Of a DNA stretch of 64,000 nucleotides, positions 50,480 through 59,106 are shown one piece after another. Location: the NCBI GenBank assembly GCA_021785655.1, contig JAJYET010000001.1:1-64000 (forward strand). Direction: 5' to 3'. The notes below the pieces were generated by a model. The model was given only the letters and a program-made list of their open reading frames with translations, did no database searches and was not told where the DNA came from. The stretch is from a bacterium. GTDB taxonomy: Bacteria; Chloroflexota; Dormibacteria; Aeolococcales; Bog-877. Positions within the stretch are counted from its first letter, which is position 1. The number at the start of each line of letters is the position of its first letter. The translations under genes and the position numbers were made by a program.

Positions 50480-51880
50480 GCGTGCTCGGGCGCTGCGCAG
50501 CCGCCCTGGTTGGAGCCCTGTCCTTGGCCGCGTCCCGGGGTGTCGTCAGCCATCACAGGCTCAACCCTTCAGCCCCGCGCGCGAGCGCCCCGTCTGCGCC
50601 TCCTTCCTCGCTGGCCAGCCAGCTGGTCACTGCCAGCTGGCCCGTGGACCACCAGAACCCGGTGCGGACCGATCTCTCCGAGAGCACACCCTCCCCGATA
50701 CCATTCAGCTTGGGGTGGCGGGCGGGGTTGGATGGCGCGGTGTACGGACAGTCGCGGGCCTTGGCCGGAGAGATCCTGGTGGCCACGGAGAACCAGACGG
50801 TGTACCCCCTCTCCCCCACAGCCGGGCCGATCCTCTGGAGCACCCTCCGCGGCACTCCTGTCGGGAGCGGACTTGCCTGTGGGGACAGCCTTCCCCGGGG
50901 ATCACCGGCACCCTCGCCTCTGATCCGCCGACCCAGGCTGGGTTCGCCGCGGCCTGGGAGGCCAGATTCCGCCACGTCCTCTCCGCCGTGGACCCCTCCA
51001 GGGGGACCAGTCGCTGGTCCGGGCGGTTGGACATCCAGATCGCCTCGAGGACTCGGCGGCGGGGCAGCAGCGGCGTGCGGTGGCCGGCGCCAACGGCGAC
51101 GTCTACATCGGGCTCGGCGGGCTGGATGGCGGCTCCGCCCAGGACCGGGGGGTGGAGGGGGCCGTCCCCACACGGGCACCGGAGCCAGCCTGACGACTTC
51201 GTGCCCACCGCGCGCGAGGGCGCGGTGTGGGCCACCGCTGGGCCCCGGTAGAGCCGGACGGCAACACCCTGGTCGCCACCGGCAACGGAGCGGCTCTCTC
51301 CGGCGCCTGGGACCACACCGACTCGGTACTTGGGTTCTCTCCGACCCTCGGCCCGCTGTCGGCCTTCGCCTCGACCCGATGGGCCCACGACAACGCCCAC
51401 GATCTGGACCTGGGGTCGGTCTCCCCCACCCTTCTGCCGGACAGGTACGTCTTCATCATTGGCAAGGGCGGAGTGGGCTACCACCTGCGCCAGTCAAACC
51501 TCGGCGGCATCTGTGGGCAGGTGTCCAGCGGGACCACCCGCCGAGCGCAGATGGCATTCGGGGGGGCGGCTGGTGCCCCGGGGTGTCGTCCACCACCCCT
51601 GTGCCGACCGCATCCAGGCTCTGGCGGGGACGGCGGGCGGGAGCTTCTCGGTCCTCTGGTCCGCCGGCAGCGGGGCCAACGGCCCGCCGGCCCTCGGGGG
51701 CGGAGCGGTGTTCAGCGTGGACACCAGCACCGGAGTACTCCTTGCCCCGATGCAGACCTTGGGCCAGGTCCTGGCCCAGACCCCATTGGCCCCTTGCCCC
51801 ACTTCACCAGCGCCACACTGATTGGTTCCGACGCCTACGTCGGCACCGACCACGGCGTGGTGATGGTCCAGGGCGTCTGA
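50480..51880 (+). pseudogene. Frameshifted PQQ-like beta-propeller protein gene
   Basis: Family blocks can be read only by switching frames. LVTASWPVDHQNPVRTDLSE and TVYPLSPTAGPILWSTLRGTPV come first. Then GITGTLASDPPTQAG, VAGANGDVYIGLGGLDGG, EGAVWATAGP, and DGNTLVATGNGAALSGAWDH follow. NAHDLDLGSVSPTLLPDRYV, IIGKGGVGYHL and FTSATLIGSDAYVGTDHG complete it. At least five frameshifts are needed. The blocks match exported PQQ-binding-like (BamB/quinoprotein-type) propellers with an N-terminal signal-like helix. The gene is dead. Confidence 0.78.
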
Positions 51881-51884
51881 GGGG

Positions 51885-53171
51885 TCAGGCGGCGGCCGCC
51901 GCCAGGAGGGCACCGATCAGGTGGTTAGGATCCTGGGCGCCGCCGAGCTCGCGCGCCGAGTGCATGGCGAGGACGGGAAGCCCGATGTCGATCGTCTCCA
52001 CCGCCAGCTGCCCGGCGAGGCTCGGCCCGATGGTGGAGCCGCAGGGTTGGTCCCCCCGGCTGGAGAACCACTGGATGGGGATGCCCATGTCCCGGCACGT
52101 GGCGACCAACCAGCCAGCACCGGGGGCCGCGGTGGCGTAGCGCTGTTGCGAGTTCACCTTGATCGCCGGTCCTCCGTTGGGGAGGCAGAGGTGGGAGGGC
52201 TCATACCGCTCCAGATAGTTGGGGTTGGCGGCATGAGTCACATCCACCGAGAGCAGGCGGGAATGGGAAAGGCAGTGGAGATGCTCCGCTCTCCCTCCGC
52301 CCAGGCCCAGGGTCATTCGCTCGAGCAGCTGCGGGAGCGCCCTGCCCGCCGCGCCGGTGGAACTGACGCTGCCCACCTCCTCGTGGTCGAAGAGCGCCAC
52401 CACCACCGGCCGTGCCGCGCGCCCACTCGTGGCCAGCTCGACGAGAGCGCGGATGGCGCAGTAGCAGGACAGCAGGTTGTCGAGACGTGCGGAGCTCACA
52501 AACTCCCGATCTGCGCCGGCGAGCGCGGGCGGCTCCAGGGGCCAGAGCATGGCGTCCAGAGCCAGGAGCTGCTCTCCCTCCACCCCCAGGATCGCCGCCA
52601 CCCTTGAGTTGATCTGCCCCACCTCGCCCAGGCCCCAGATCGGCACCAGCTGGGTCTGGGGATTGAGCACCAGGCCCCGCTCGTTCACCCCAGGATCGAG
52701 GTGGACCGCCAGCTGCGGAAGTCTGGCGACCGGCTCCGCCCAGGTGAAGAGGCGTTCCTCCACCCCGCCGCCGGTCCTGACCGCCGCCCGGCCGGCCAGA
52801 CCCAGATCGCGGTCCAGCCAGGAGTTGAGAAGGGGCCGGCCGTACACCTCGACAGCAAGCTGCCGGTACCCGGCTCGGCCGAGATCCGGATGGGGGCGGA
52901 GCCGCAGCCCAGGGCTGTCGGTGTGCGCCGCGACAAGGGTCAGGCCATCGCTGGGTCCGGTCTCCGGGGGCACGAGAAAGGCGAACAGGCTGCCCCCGGA
53001 GATGAGGCAATGAGCCCCGCGCGGATCCCCCCACCCCCCCTCTCCAATCTCGGAGAAGCCCGCCGCCAGCAGCTGCTCCGAGGCCAGGTGCGCCGCGTGG
53101 TAAGGGGTGGGGGCGGAGGCGAGAAACGAAATCAGCCGAAGCGCCTCCTCCTCGGGGGATCCCAGAGCCAC
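51885..53171 (-). CDS. apeB: M18 family aminopeptidase
   Basis: This 428-aa cobalt/zinc enzyme (from GTG 53171) removes acidic N-terminal residues. Metal ligands are seen in AAHTDSPGLRLRPHP (His and Asp), VALFDHEEVGS (Glu) and SVDVTHAANPNY, with the final LAMHSARELGG His. The WGLGEVGQINSR-type middle segment is the M18 insertion. It lies back-to-back with the enoyl-CoA hydratase gene, 55 nt apart. The frame further upstream (to 53423) mirrors that gene. Confidence 0.92.
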   Translation of the reverse strand: MALGSPEEEALRLISFLASAPTPYHAAHLASEQLLAAGFSEIGEGGWGDPRGAHCLISGGSLFAFLVPPETGPSDGLTLVAAHTDSPGLRLRPHPDLGRAGYRQLAVEVYGRPLLNSWLDRDLGLAGRAAVRTGGGVEERLFTWAEPVARLPQLAVHLDPGVNERGLVLNPQTQLVPIWGLGEVGQINSRVAAILGVEGEQLLALDAMLWPLEPPALAGADREFVSSARLDNLLSCYCAIRALVELATSGRAARPVVVALFDHEEVGSVSSTGAAGRALPQLLERMTLGLGGGRAEHLHCLSHSRLLSVDVTHAANPNYLERYEPSHLCLPNGGPAIKVNSQQRYATAAPGAGWLVATCRDMGIPIQWFSSRGDQPCGSTIGPSLAGQLAVETIDIGLPVLAMHSARELGGAQDPNHLIGALLAAAAA

Positions 53172-53226
53172 ACTCTCATATTCGCAGCTCCCCCCCCACC
53201 AGGGCCGCGAGACCGACAATGTCCCA

Positions 53227-54045
53227 ATGGCAGGAGACTCCGAGGTGGACCGGGCGCCACGACCGGCAACAGGTCTCCGCGTGGAGTCAGCGGGTGCCGT
53301 CACCACCCTGACGCTTGACCGGCCGGAGAAGCTCAACTCCCTCGACCGTGAGCTGTCCCTGGCTCTGATCTCAGCGGTCGAGGCGGTGGGAAGGGACCCG
53401 GGGTGCCGCTGCCTGGTGATCACCGGTGCCGGACGCGCCTTCTGCGCCGGTCAGTACCTCGGCAAGAAGGGAGAGGAGGAACTGCCGGAGGACGTAGCCC
53501 AGCTAATCCGGGAGAGGTACACACCTCTGGTCGTCGGGCTCCGGGGGCTCCGGATTCCGGTGCTGGCAGCAGTCAACGGGCTGGCCACTGGCGCCGGCCT
53601 CTCGCTCGCCCTGGCCGCAGACCTCAGGGTTTGCTCGGACGCCGCCTGGTTCAGCTGCGGCTTCGCTCAGATCGGGCTGGTCCCGGATTCGGGCGCGACC
53701 TACTTCCTGGCCCACCTTCTGGGCCCGGGCCGGGCCCTCCACCTCGCCCTCACCGGACGTCGCCTCACCGCCGAGGAGGCTCGGGAGGAGGGACTGGTTT
53801 CGGCCGTGTTCGCCGAGGCGACCTTCCGTGCTCAGACGGAGGAGCTGGCCCAGTGGCTCGCCCAGGGCGCCACGGCAGCCCTGGGGATGACCAAGCGCCT
53901 CATCTACGACGCCCTCGATTCCAGCCTCGAGGACCAACTGGACCGTGAGGCTCGGTTCCAGCAGGAGGCGTCCCAGACGGAGGACTTCCTGGAGGGTCTG
54001 GCCGCCTTCCGTCAGCACCGGCCTCCGCACTTCACCGGAGGCTGA
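53227..54045 (+). CDS. Enoyl-CoA hydratase/isomerase family protein
   Basis: This 272-aa crotonase-fold protein starts at ATG 53227. TLTLDRPEKLNSLDREL is the opening motif, ITGAGRAFCAGQYLG and LRIPVLAAVNGLATGAGLSLALAAD form the oxyanion pocket, and FAQIGLVPDSGATYFL is the second signature. The PDSG pattern resembles PaaG-type isomerases more than classical hydratases. It could act in phenylacetate or fatty acid breakdown; no pathway genes are adjacent. Catalytic acids are not all clear, so the exact reaction is left open. Confidence 0.88.
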   Translation: MAGDSEVDRAPRPATGLRVESAGAVTTLTLDRPEKLNSLDRELSLALISAVEAVGRDPGCRCLVITGAGRAFCAGQYLGKKGEEELPEDVAQLIRERYTPLVVGLRGLRIPVLAAVNGLATGAGLSLALAADLRVCSDAAWFSCGFAQIGLVPDSGATYFLAHLLGPGRALHLALTGRRLTAEEAREEGLVSAVFAEATFRAQTEELAQWLAQGATAALGMTKRLIYDALDSSLEDQLDREARFQQEASQTEDFLEGLAAFRQHRPPHFTGG

Positions 54046-54049
54046 GCCG

Positions 54050-54553
54050 CTACCGCGGTGTCGGTGCCGGCGCGGGTCCCAGCCAAACCTGGCGCTCGAA
54101 CTCCGTCTTGAGGACCACCGTGGTCCTGGTCTGACGCACGCCGGGAAGCTCCCGGATCCAGTCGACCAGGTCCAGCAGCCCCTCGGTGTCCTGGGTGCGC
54201 ACCTTGAGGAAGAAGGAGAGGTCCCCGGCGATGTCGTGGCACTCGTCGATCTCGCGGCGCTGACGCAGCCGGCCGGCGAGGGTTCCCCCGGTCACGTCCG
54301 CCTCCACCCCCACGAAGGCGGTCACCGGCCGGCCCAGCGCGACTGGGTCCAGCTCCAGGGTCCACCCGCGGATCACCCCATCGCGCTGCAGCCGCCGCAG
54401 CCGCTCGTGCACCGACGAGGGGGCCAGCCCCGCCGCGCGCCCCACCTCGGCCAGGGTGGTGCGGGCATTGGCCTGAAGTGCACGCAAGATCTTCGAATCA
54501 CTTTCGTCCAGGTCCGAACCGAACGCCGCTCGCTCGAATGTTCTTCGGTCCAT
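54050..54553 (-). CDS. Lrp/AsnC family transcriptional regulator
   Basis: This 167-aa regulator starts at ATG 54553 with GGAGG nearby. The DNA-binding HTH covers LDESDSKILRALQANARTTLAEVGRAAGLAPSSVHERLRRL (about 15-55). The ligand-binding RAM domain follows (AFVGVEADV..., ECHDIAGDLSFFLKVRTQD). It is divergent from an EamA exporter, whose gene it probably controls in response to an amino acid. Convergent with the enoyl-CoA hydratase gene, with 4 nt between stops. Confidence 0.92.
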   Translation of the reverse strand: MDRRTFERAAFGSDLDESDSKILRALQANARTTLAEVGRAAGLAPSSVHERLRRLQRDGVIRGWTLELDPVALGRPVTAFVGVEADVTGGTLAGRLRQRREIDECHDIAGDLSFFLKVRTQDTEGLLDLVDWIRELPGVRQTRTTVVLKTEFERQVWLGPAPAPTPR

Positions 54554-54640
54554 TTGCAGTTGCCTCCTAGGTTTAGGTAGGTTCTGGTCATGAGATTGAA
54601 TCAGATTTGGGAACTGAGCCTTGACTATCGAAGGATAGCT
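54554..54640. promoter_or_regulatory. AT-richer regulatory region between lrp-like and eamA-like genes
   Basis: These 87 nt are visibly richer in A+T than the surroundings and separate the Lrp start from the GTG at 54641. TTGACT occurs at 54621-54626 and GAAGGAT just before the GTG. It is the likely site of both promoters and of Lrp binding. No symmetric Lrp box could be set out with confidence. Confidence 0.45.
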
Positions 54641-55585
54641 GTGGCTCGCCCAAGCCGTTCTCAGGCAGCGGCAGCCGCCCTGCTCTTGGTCGTGGCGCTG
54701 TGGGGAGCCAGCTTCGTCGTAGTAGGCGCCGCAGTCGCCGCCTACCCGGTGGTCGGGTTCCTCTTCCTGCGCATGCTCCTGGGTGGGCTGGCGTTGGTGG
54801 TCCTGGCCTACCTTAGGCCCAGCAGCCGCCCCCGCTGGACACGGGTACCTCGGCGCACCCTGGCCGGGGTGGGGGCGGCCCTCACCGTCGGCTACATCAC
54901 GCAGACCCTGGGGTTGGCCCTGGGAGCGCCGGCCGGCGTCGCCGCCACGCTGACCAGCCTGGTCGTGGTGCTGGCGCCTGCTTGGGAGTGGGTCATGACC
55001 GGCAGGGCTCCGGATCGGCGAGTCGTGGTCAGCTCGGTGCTGGCCATTGGGGGCACGATGCTGATCTGCCACGCGGTCCCGGCAGACGCGGCCGGCACCG
55101 GGAACGCCATCCTGGGGATCGCCTTGGAGATTGTCTCCGCGGCCGCATTCGCCCTCCAGGTCGTGCTCGTCGGCCGGCTGGGCGAGACCCTGTCGGCGAC
55201 AGCGCTCGGGGGTGCGCAGCTGCTGCTGGTGGCGGTGATGTTGCTCCCCGCGGTGCCGCTGGCGGGCGGGCTCCCGGTGCCCTCCGCGGGGGTGGCGGCC
55301 GCGGTGCTCTTCTCCGCCCTGGGGGCCTCGGCCTTCGGGTTTGCGGTCCAGGCTGCGGCTCAGAAGCACCTCACCACTGAGGCGTCCGCGGTGATCATGG
55401 CCACCGAGCCCGCGTTCGCGCTGCTTGCCGCCGCCCTCTCGGGAGAGCAGCAGCTGGGGATCGCCGCTGCCAGCGGCCTCGGCCTGCTGCTGCTGGGCGT
55501 GATGGTCCAGGGGGACGCACCCCAAGCGCTGGTCCAGGCCATCGCCGACCGGGTCGGGTCTCGGCTCCGCTGGCGCCAGGCCTGA
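54641..55585 (+). CDS. EamA/DMT-family transporter
   Basis: This protein of about 314 aa has ten predicted helices in two EamA repeats. VALWGASFVVVGAAV opens the first, and ALEIVSAAAFALQVVLVGRLGE opens the second. These exporters often release amino acids or metabolites. I prefer GTG 54641 over the ATG at 54590, because the 17 codons between are AT-rich and not hydrophobic, and AAGGAT lies ahead of the GTG. The Lrp regulator is divergent, as for many amino-acid exporters. Confidence 0.85.
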   Translation: MARPSRSQAAAAALLLVVALWGASFVVVGAAVAAYPVVGFLFLRMLLGGLALVVLAYLRPSSRPRWTRVPRRTLAGVGAALTVGYITQTLGLALGAPAGVAATLTSLVVVLAPAWEWVMTGRAPDRRVVVSSVLAIGGTMLICHAVPADAAGTGNAILGIALEIVSAAAFALQVVLVGRLGETLSATALGGAQLLLVAVMLLPAVPLAGGLPVPSAGVAAAVLFSALGASAFGFAVQAAAQKHLTTEASAVIMATEPAFALLAAALSGEQQLGIAAASGLGLLLLGVMVQGDAPQALVQAIADRVGSRLRWRQA

Positions 55586-55641
55586 GCCTGGCCCGCTCTC
55601 CCTCCGGCACACCCCAGTCTCCACCCGGCAAACTGGTCGCC

Positions 55642-56475
55642 ATGACCAAGCGGGAACTCACCCTGATGGTGGTCCACGCCCACCCGGACGACGAGGTTCT
55701 CTCTACCGGAGGGGTGCTGCTCCGATGCGCCCAAGAGGGTCTGCGCACGGTGCTGGTCACCTGCACCAACGGGGAACTGGGCGACGCCCCAGCCGGGATC
55801 AAGCCCGACAGCCCGGGCCACGACGAAAGCCGGGTGCGAGCCGTCCGCCGTCTGGAGTTGCTGGAGTCGTGCCGCATCCTCCAGGTATCTCGGCTGGAGA
55901 TGCTGGGCTACATGGACTCAGGGATGGAGGGCTGGGCCCAGAACGGCCGACCGGGATCGCTCACCGGGGCCCCCCTCGAGGAGGAGGTTGAACGGCTGGC
56001 GGGACTGATCCGGGAGGAGCGGCCCCAGGTGCTGGTGACCTACGACGAATCAGGGGGATACGGGCACCCGGACCACATCCGAACACACCAGCTGGCGGTG
56101 GCGGCAGCGGCCGCCACCGGCATCCCGGAGAAGGTCTACCACACCGCCATTCCGCGCTCAGCGGTGGCGGCGGCGGCCCGCCGGATGCGGGAGATGGGGG
56201 TGAGCCTGGAGGCTTTTCAGGACACCGTGGACCCCGAGAATCCGCCCTTCGGAGTCGACGACGCCCTGGTGACCACAGTGGTCGATGTGTCGGGCCAGGT
56301 CGAGGACAAGCTGGCCGCGCTGAGGGCACACTCCAGCCAGGCCGACAACGGCTTCCTCCTCCGGTTCCCGCCCGAGCTGGTGCGAGAGTTCCTTTCCCGC
56401 GAGTACTTTGTTCGGGCCCAGGACCGGACCGGGGCCGACCTGCCCGAATCGGACCTCTTCGCCGGAGTTCGCTGA
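55642..56475 (+). CDS. LmbE/PIG-L deacetylase, Mca-like
   Basis: This 277-aa zinc hydrolase has VVHAHPDDEVLSTGG (His, Asp, Asp ligands) and YGHPDHIRTHQLAV (third ligand). The RAVRRLELLESCRIL and LGYMDSGM segments are close to mycothiol S-conjugate amidase (Mca) and MshB of Actinobacteria. It may hydrolyse an N-acyl glucosamine thiol adduct. With the Rv2466c-like protein at 36.2 kb it hints at mycothiol-type metabolism, which is inference only. Followed by tRNA-Pro on the other strand. Confidence 0.85.
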   Translation: MTKRELTLMVVHAHPDDEVLSTGGVLLRCAQEGLRTVLVTCTNGELGDAPAGIKPDSPGHDESRVRAVRRLELLESCRILQVSRLEMLGYMDSGMEGWAQNGRPGSLTGAPLEEEVERLAGLIREERPQVLVTYDESGGYGHPDHIRTHQLAVAAAAATGIPEKVYHTAIPRSAVAAAARRMREMGVSLEAFQDTVDPENPPFGVDDALVTTVVDVSGQVEDKLAALRAHSSQADNGFLLRFPPELVREFLSREYFVRAQDRTGADLPESDLFAGVR

Positions 56476-56513
56476 GAGCCCCGGCACCGTTCCCGGACCG
56501 CCCGGCCATGCGG

Positions 56514-56588
56514 TGGTCGGGGCGGGCGGACTCGAACCGCCGATCTCCTGCTCCCAAAGCAGGCACCCTACCACTGGGCCACGCCCCG
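56514..56588 (-). tRNA. tRNA-Pro (TGG)
   Basis: Acceptor CGGGGCG pairs with CGCCCCG, CCA is encoded (56514-56516), and the anticodon stem CCTGC/GCAGG encloses TTTGGGA, giving TGG. The T-arm GGCGGTTCGAGTCCGCC is normal. It is 75 nt including CCA and lies just downstream of rdgB. Confidence 0.96.
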
Positions 56589-56626
56589 CAGGCGAGATCA
56601 TACCGGCGCCCGCCCGGAGGAGCCCC

Positions 56627-57247
56627 TCAGGGAGCGGAGCACTCCAGGGCTCGGAGCAGTTGGCGAACCGCCCGCCCCCGATGGCTCCGGAAGTCCTTCT
56701 CCTCCGGGTCCAGCTCCGCCATGGTCCGCGTCTCGCCGCTGGGGATGAAGATAGGGTCGTACCCGAAGCCGGCTCGTCCCCTCGGCCGGGGAAGCAGCAA
56801 CCCGTCCACCCGGGCCTCGGCGGTCACGGTTTGCAGGGTGCCGTCCCCCCTCGGGACCGCCAGCGCCAGGGCGCACACGAAGGCCGCCTGCCGCCGGTCC
56901 TCCGGGAGATCGGCAACCCGCCGCTGCAGCCCCTCGCGAAGCTGGGCCGTGGTCGCGCCCTCGCCCAGCCAGCGGGCCGTGCGCAGCCCCGGCCAGCCGC
57001 CCAGCTCCTCCACCTCCACGCCGCTGTCGTCGCCGATCGAGGGCAGCCCGGTGGAGCTGGAGGCGGCCACCGCCTTCACCAGCGCGTTGCCGAGGTAGGT
57101 CTCCTGGTCCTCCTCCCAGGTGGTGCCACGTCCCTGGGGTGCCTCGTCCAGGGAGAGCAGCCGCCAGCCGGCGGGCGAGAGGAGACGTCGGAACTCCTCC
57201 ACCTTGCCGGGGTTGCGGCTGGCAACCACCACGGTCGCCAGCTTCAC
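56627..57247 (-). CDS. rdgB: XTP/dITP diphosphatase (RdgB/HAM1)
   Basis: This 206-aa enzyme removes inosine and xanthosine triphosphates from the nucleotide pool. VVVASRNPGKVEEFRRLL opens it, followed by TYLGNALVKA, GDDSGVEVEEL, GFGYDPIFIP and MAELDPEEKDFRSHRGRA, the full signature. I start at the GTG 57247, 1 nt after the rph stop. The rph-rdgB pairing is common in bacteria. Confidence 0.93.
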   Translation of the reverse strand: MKLATVVVASRNPGKVEEFRRLLSPAGWRLLSLDEAPQGRGTTWEEDQETYLGNALVKAVAASSSTGLPSIGDDSGVEVEELGGWPGLRTARWLGEGATTAQLREGLQRRVADLPEDRRQAAFVCALALAVPRGDGTLQTVTAEARVDGLLLPRPRGRAGFGYDPIFIPSGETRTMAELDPEEKDFRSHRGRAVRQLLRALECSAP

Positions 57248-57248
57248 C

Positions 57249-57965
57249 TCAGCCCTCCCCCACCGCCGCCCGCTGCGCCGCCAGGATGGCGCCCACCCCG
57301 ACCTGGCCAAGGGCCAGCAGTCGGGGCAGCAGTCCGGGGTCGAGCGCGGCGCCCTCGGCGGTCCCCTGCACCTCGACCAGTTGCAGCTCGGAGTTCATCA
57401 CCAGGTTCATGTCCGTGTCTGCCCGGCTGTCCTCCGGATAGTCGAGATCCAGGACCGGCTCCCCGTCGACCACCCCCACGCTGACCGCTGCCACCTGGCG
57501 CCGGACCGGGTCCTGGGCCACCATCCCCGCGGCCCGTAGCCGGCGGCAGGCCAGCTGGAGCGCCACCCAGCCCCCGGAGATGGCGGCGGTGCGGGTGCCG
57601 CCGTCCGCCTGGAGCACATCGCAGTCCACGATCAGAGTCCTCTCCCCGAGCAGCCGCAGGTCGACCGCGGCGCGCAGGCTGCGCGCCACCAGGCGCTGGA
57701 TCTCCTGAGAGCGGCCGTCAACCCTGTTGCGCTCCCTGGGCGTGCGCTCAGGGGTGGCCCTGGGTAGCATGGCGTACTCCGCCGTCACCCACCCCGACCT
57801 GCTCCCCCGGCGATGGGGCGGAACCCGCTCCTCCAGGCTGGCGGTGCAGAGCACCCTGGTGGAGCCGAGGGTGATGAGCGCCTCACCCTCCGCCCACCCG
57901 CCGAGCGCGGTCTGGATGGTGAGCGGGCGGAGCTGGTCGGCGAGGCGGCCGTCGTGGCGGGCCAT
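57249..57965 (-). CDS. rph: Ribonuclease PH
   Basis: This 238-aa phosphorolytic exonuclease trims tRNA 3' ends. RHDGRLADQLRPLTIQ opens it; GSTRVLCTASLEERVPP, EYAMLPRAT, RTPRERNRVDGRSQEIQRLV, LIVDCDVLQADGGTRTAAI and the C-terminal LVEVQGTAEG are all conserved. It begins at ATG, sharing a base with the tatC stop. Intact. Confidence 0.95.
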   Translation of the reverse strand: MARHDGRLADQLRPLTIQTALGGWAEGEALITLGSTRVLCTASLEERVPPHRRGSRSGWVTAEYAMLPRATPERTPRERNRVDGRSQEIQRLVARSLRAAVDLRLLGERTLIVDCDVLQADGGTRTAAISGGWVALQLACRRLRAAGMVAQDPVRRQVAAVSVGVVDGEPVLDLDYPEDSRADTDMNLVMNSELQLVEVQGTAEGAALDPGLLPRLLALGQVGVGAILAAQRAAVGEG

Positions 57966-58756
57966 CAGCGGTGCAGGAACCCGCGGATGAAGAGGATGCT
58001 CCCCTCGTAGAGGAGGATCAGGGCCAAAGAGAGGAAGGTCGGGGTGAACGGGTCAGCTCCCGGGGTGACCACCAGCGCCACCAGGATGATGACGAAGTAG
58101 GCGGCCTTCCTCCATCTGGAGAGGCGCTGGCTGCCCAGAAGCCCCATGGCAGCGAGGAGGCTGAGGGCCACGGGCAGCTCGAAGGTGACCCCGAAGACCA
58201 GCACCACCAGGGAGAGGAAGGAGAGGTAGGCGGAGAGGTCGGGCAGGTAGACGGCGTTGCCGCCGAGGAAGGTGGCCAGGAACGAGAGGCCGATGGGGAG
58301 GACGAAGTAGGCGAAGACCGCCCCCAGGGCGAAGAAGACCAGGGTGCCGAACACGAAGGGGAAGGCCAGCTGCCGCTCCCGCTCCCTGAGCCCCGGGGCC
58401 ACGAACCGCCAGAGCTGCCAGACGATGACCGGCAGGGCCAGGATCACCCCCGCCACGGCAGCCACCTCGAAGGGTATGGCGAGCCCCTGGATGGGGCTGG
58501 TGACCACCACCTTCTGGCCGAAGGGGGAGTGGGTGCGCAGGAGGGCCAGGTGGAGTGGGCGCTCCAGGATGGCGATCAGCGGCTGGTTGAAGGTGAAGGC
58601 CAGAGCGGTCGCCAGCCCCCAGGCGATCAGGGAGACGATGATGGCGCGGCGCAGCTCCTCCAGGTGCTCCACCAGGGTGAGCTGCCGACCGTCGTCTGGA
58701 ATCGGTCCCCCGAGCGCCGGCCCGCCGCGCCAGCCGCTCAGCCGGCGCGCCGCCAC
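57965..58756 (-). CDS. tatC: Sec-independent translocase TatC
   Basis: This 263-aa protein with six membrane helices exports folded proteins. LVEHLEELRRAII is the TatC opening motif with the conserved Glu pair. The helix-3 region FVAPGLRERERQLAFPFV and the SPIQGLAIPFEVA loop fit the family. The start is GTG 58756 or a codon just downstream; the motif itself starts near residue 28. It lies 14 nt after tatA. Confidence 0.93.
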   Translation of the reverse strand: MAARRLSGWRGGPALGGPIPDDGRQLTLVEHLEELRRAIIVSLIAWGLATALAFTFNQPLIAILERPLHLALLRTHSPFGQKVVVTSPIQGLAIPFEVAAVAGVILALPVIVWQLWRFVAPGLRERERQLAFPFVFGTLVFFALGAVFAYFVLPIGLSFLATFLGGNAVYLPDLSAYLSFLSLVVLVFGVTFELPVALSLLAAMGLLGSQRLSRWRKAAYFVIILVALVVTPGADPFTPTFLSLALILLYEGSILFIRGFLHR

Positions 58757-58770
58757 CAGCTAGGACTCGC

Positions 58771-59013
58771 TCAGTTGGCCCGGTCGGTGGGCCCCGGAGC
58801 CGCTCCCACCGGAGGCGGGGGGCTGGGCGGGCCGTCCTGTGAGCCGGGCTGGGGAGGGCTCGACGGCGGATCCCCCAGCGCCGACTGGGAGGCATGGCGG
58901 AACTCGTTGATGGCCCGGCCCAGGGACTGGCCCAGCTCAGGAAGCCGCTTGGGGCCGAAGATGACCAGCGCCACCAAAAGCACCAGCAGGATCAGCGGCC
59001 AGTGGTCTATCAA
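58771..59013 (-). CDS. tatA: Twin-arginine translocase TatA/TatB
   Basis: This 80-aa protein has one N-terminal helix (WPLILLVLLVALVIFGPKRLPELGQSLGRAI) with the FGPKRLPELG hinge, an amphipathic helix, and a Pro/Ser-rich tail. It forms the TatA pore or TatB receptor together with TatC downstream. Short length favours TatA, but TatA and TatB cannot be separated safely. Confidence 0.92.
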   Translation of the reverse strand: MIDHWPLILLVLLVALVIFGPKRLPELGQSLGRAINEFRHASQSALGDPPSSPPQPGSQDGPPSPPPPVGAAPGPTDRAN

Positions 59014-59106
59014 TTCGACTAGCTCCTCTCGGGGAACTCCTGCGGCGGCGCCCGGAGTATAGCACCGGCCGAAAAGCCCACCTCCGAGCCGACCCCCAGG
59101 CCGGGG

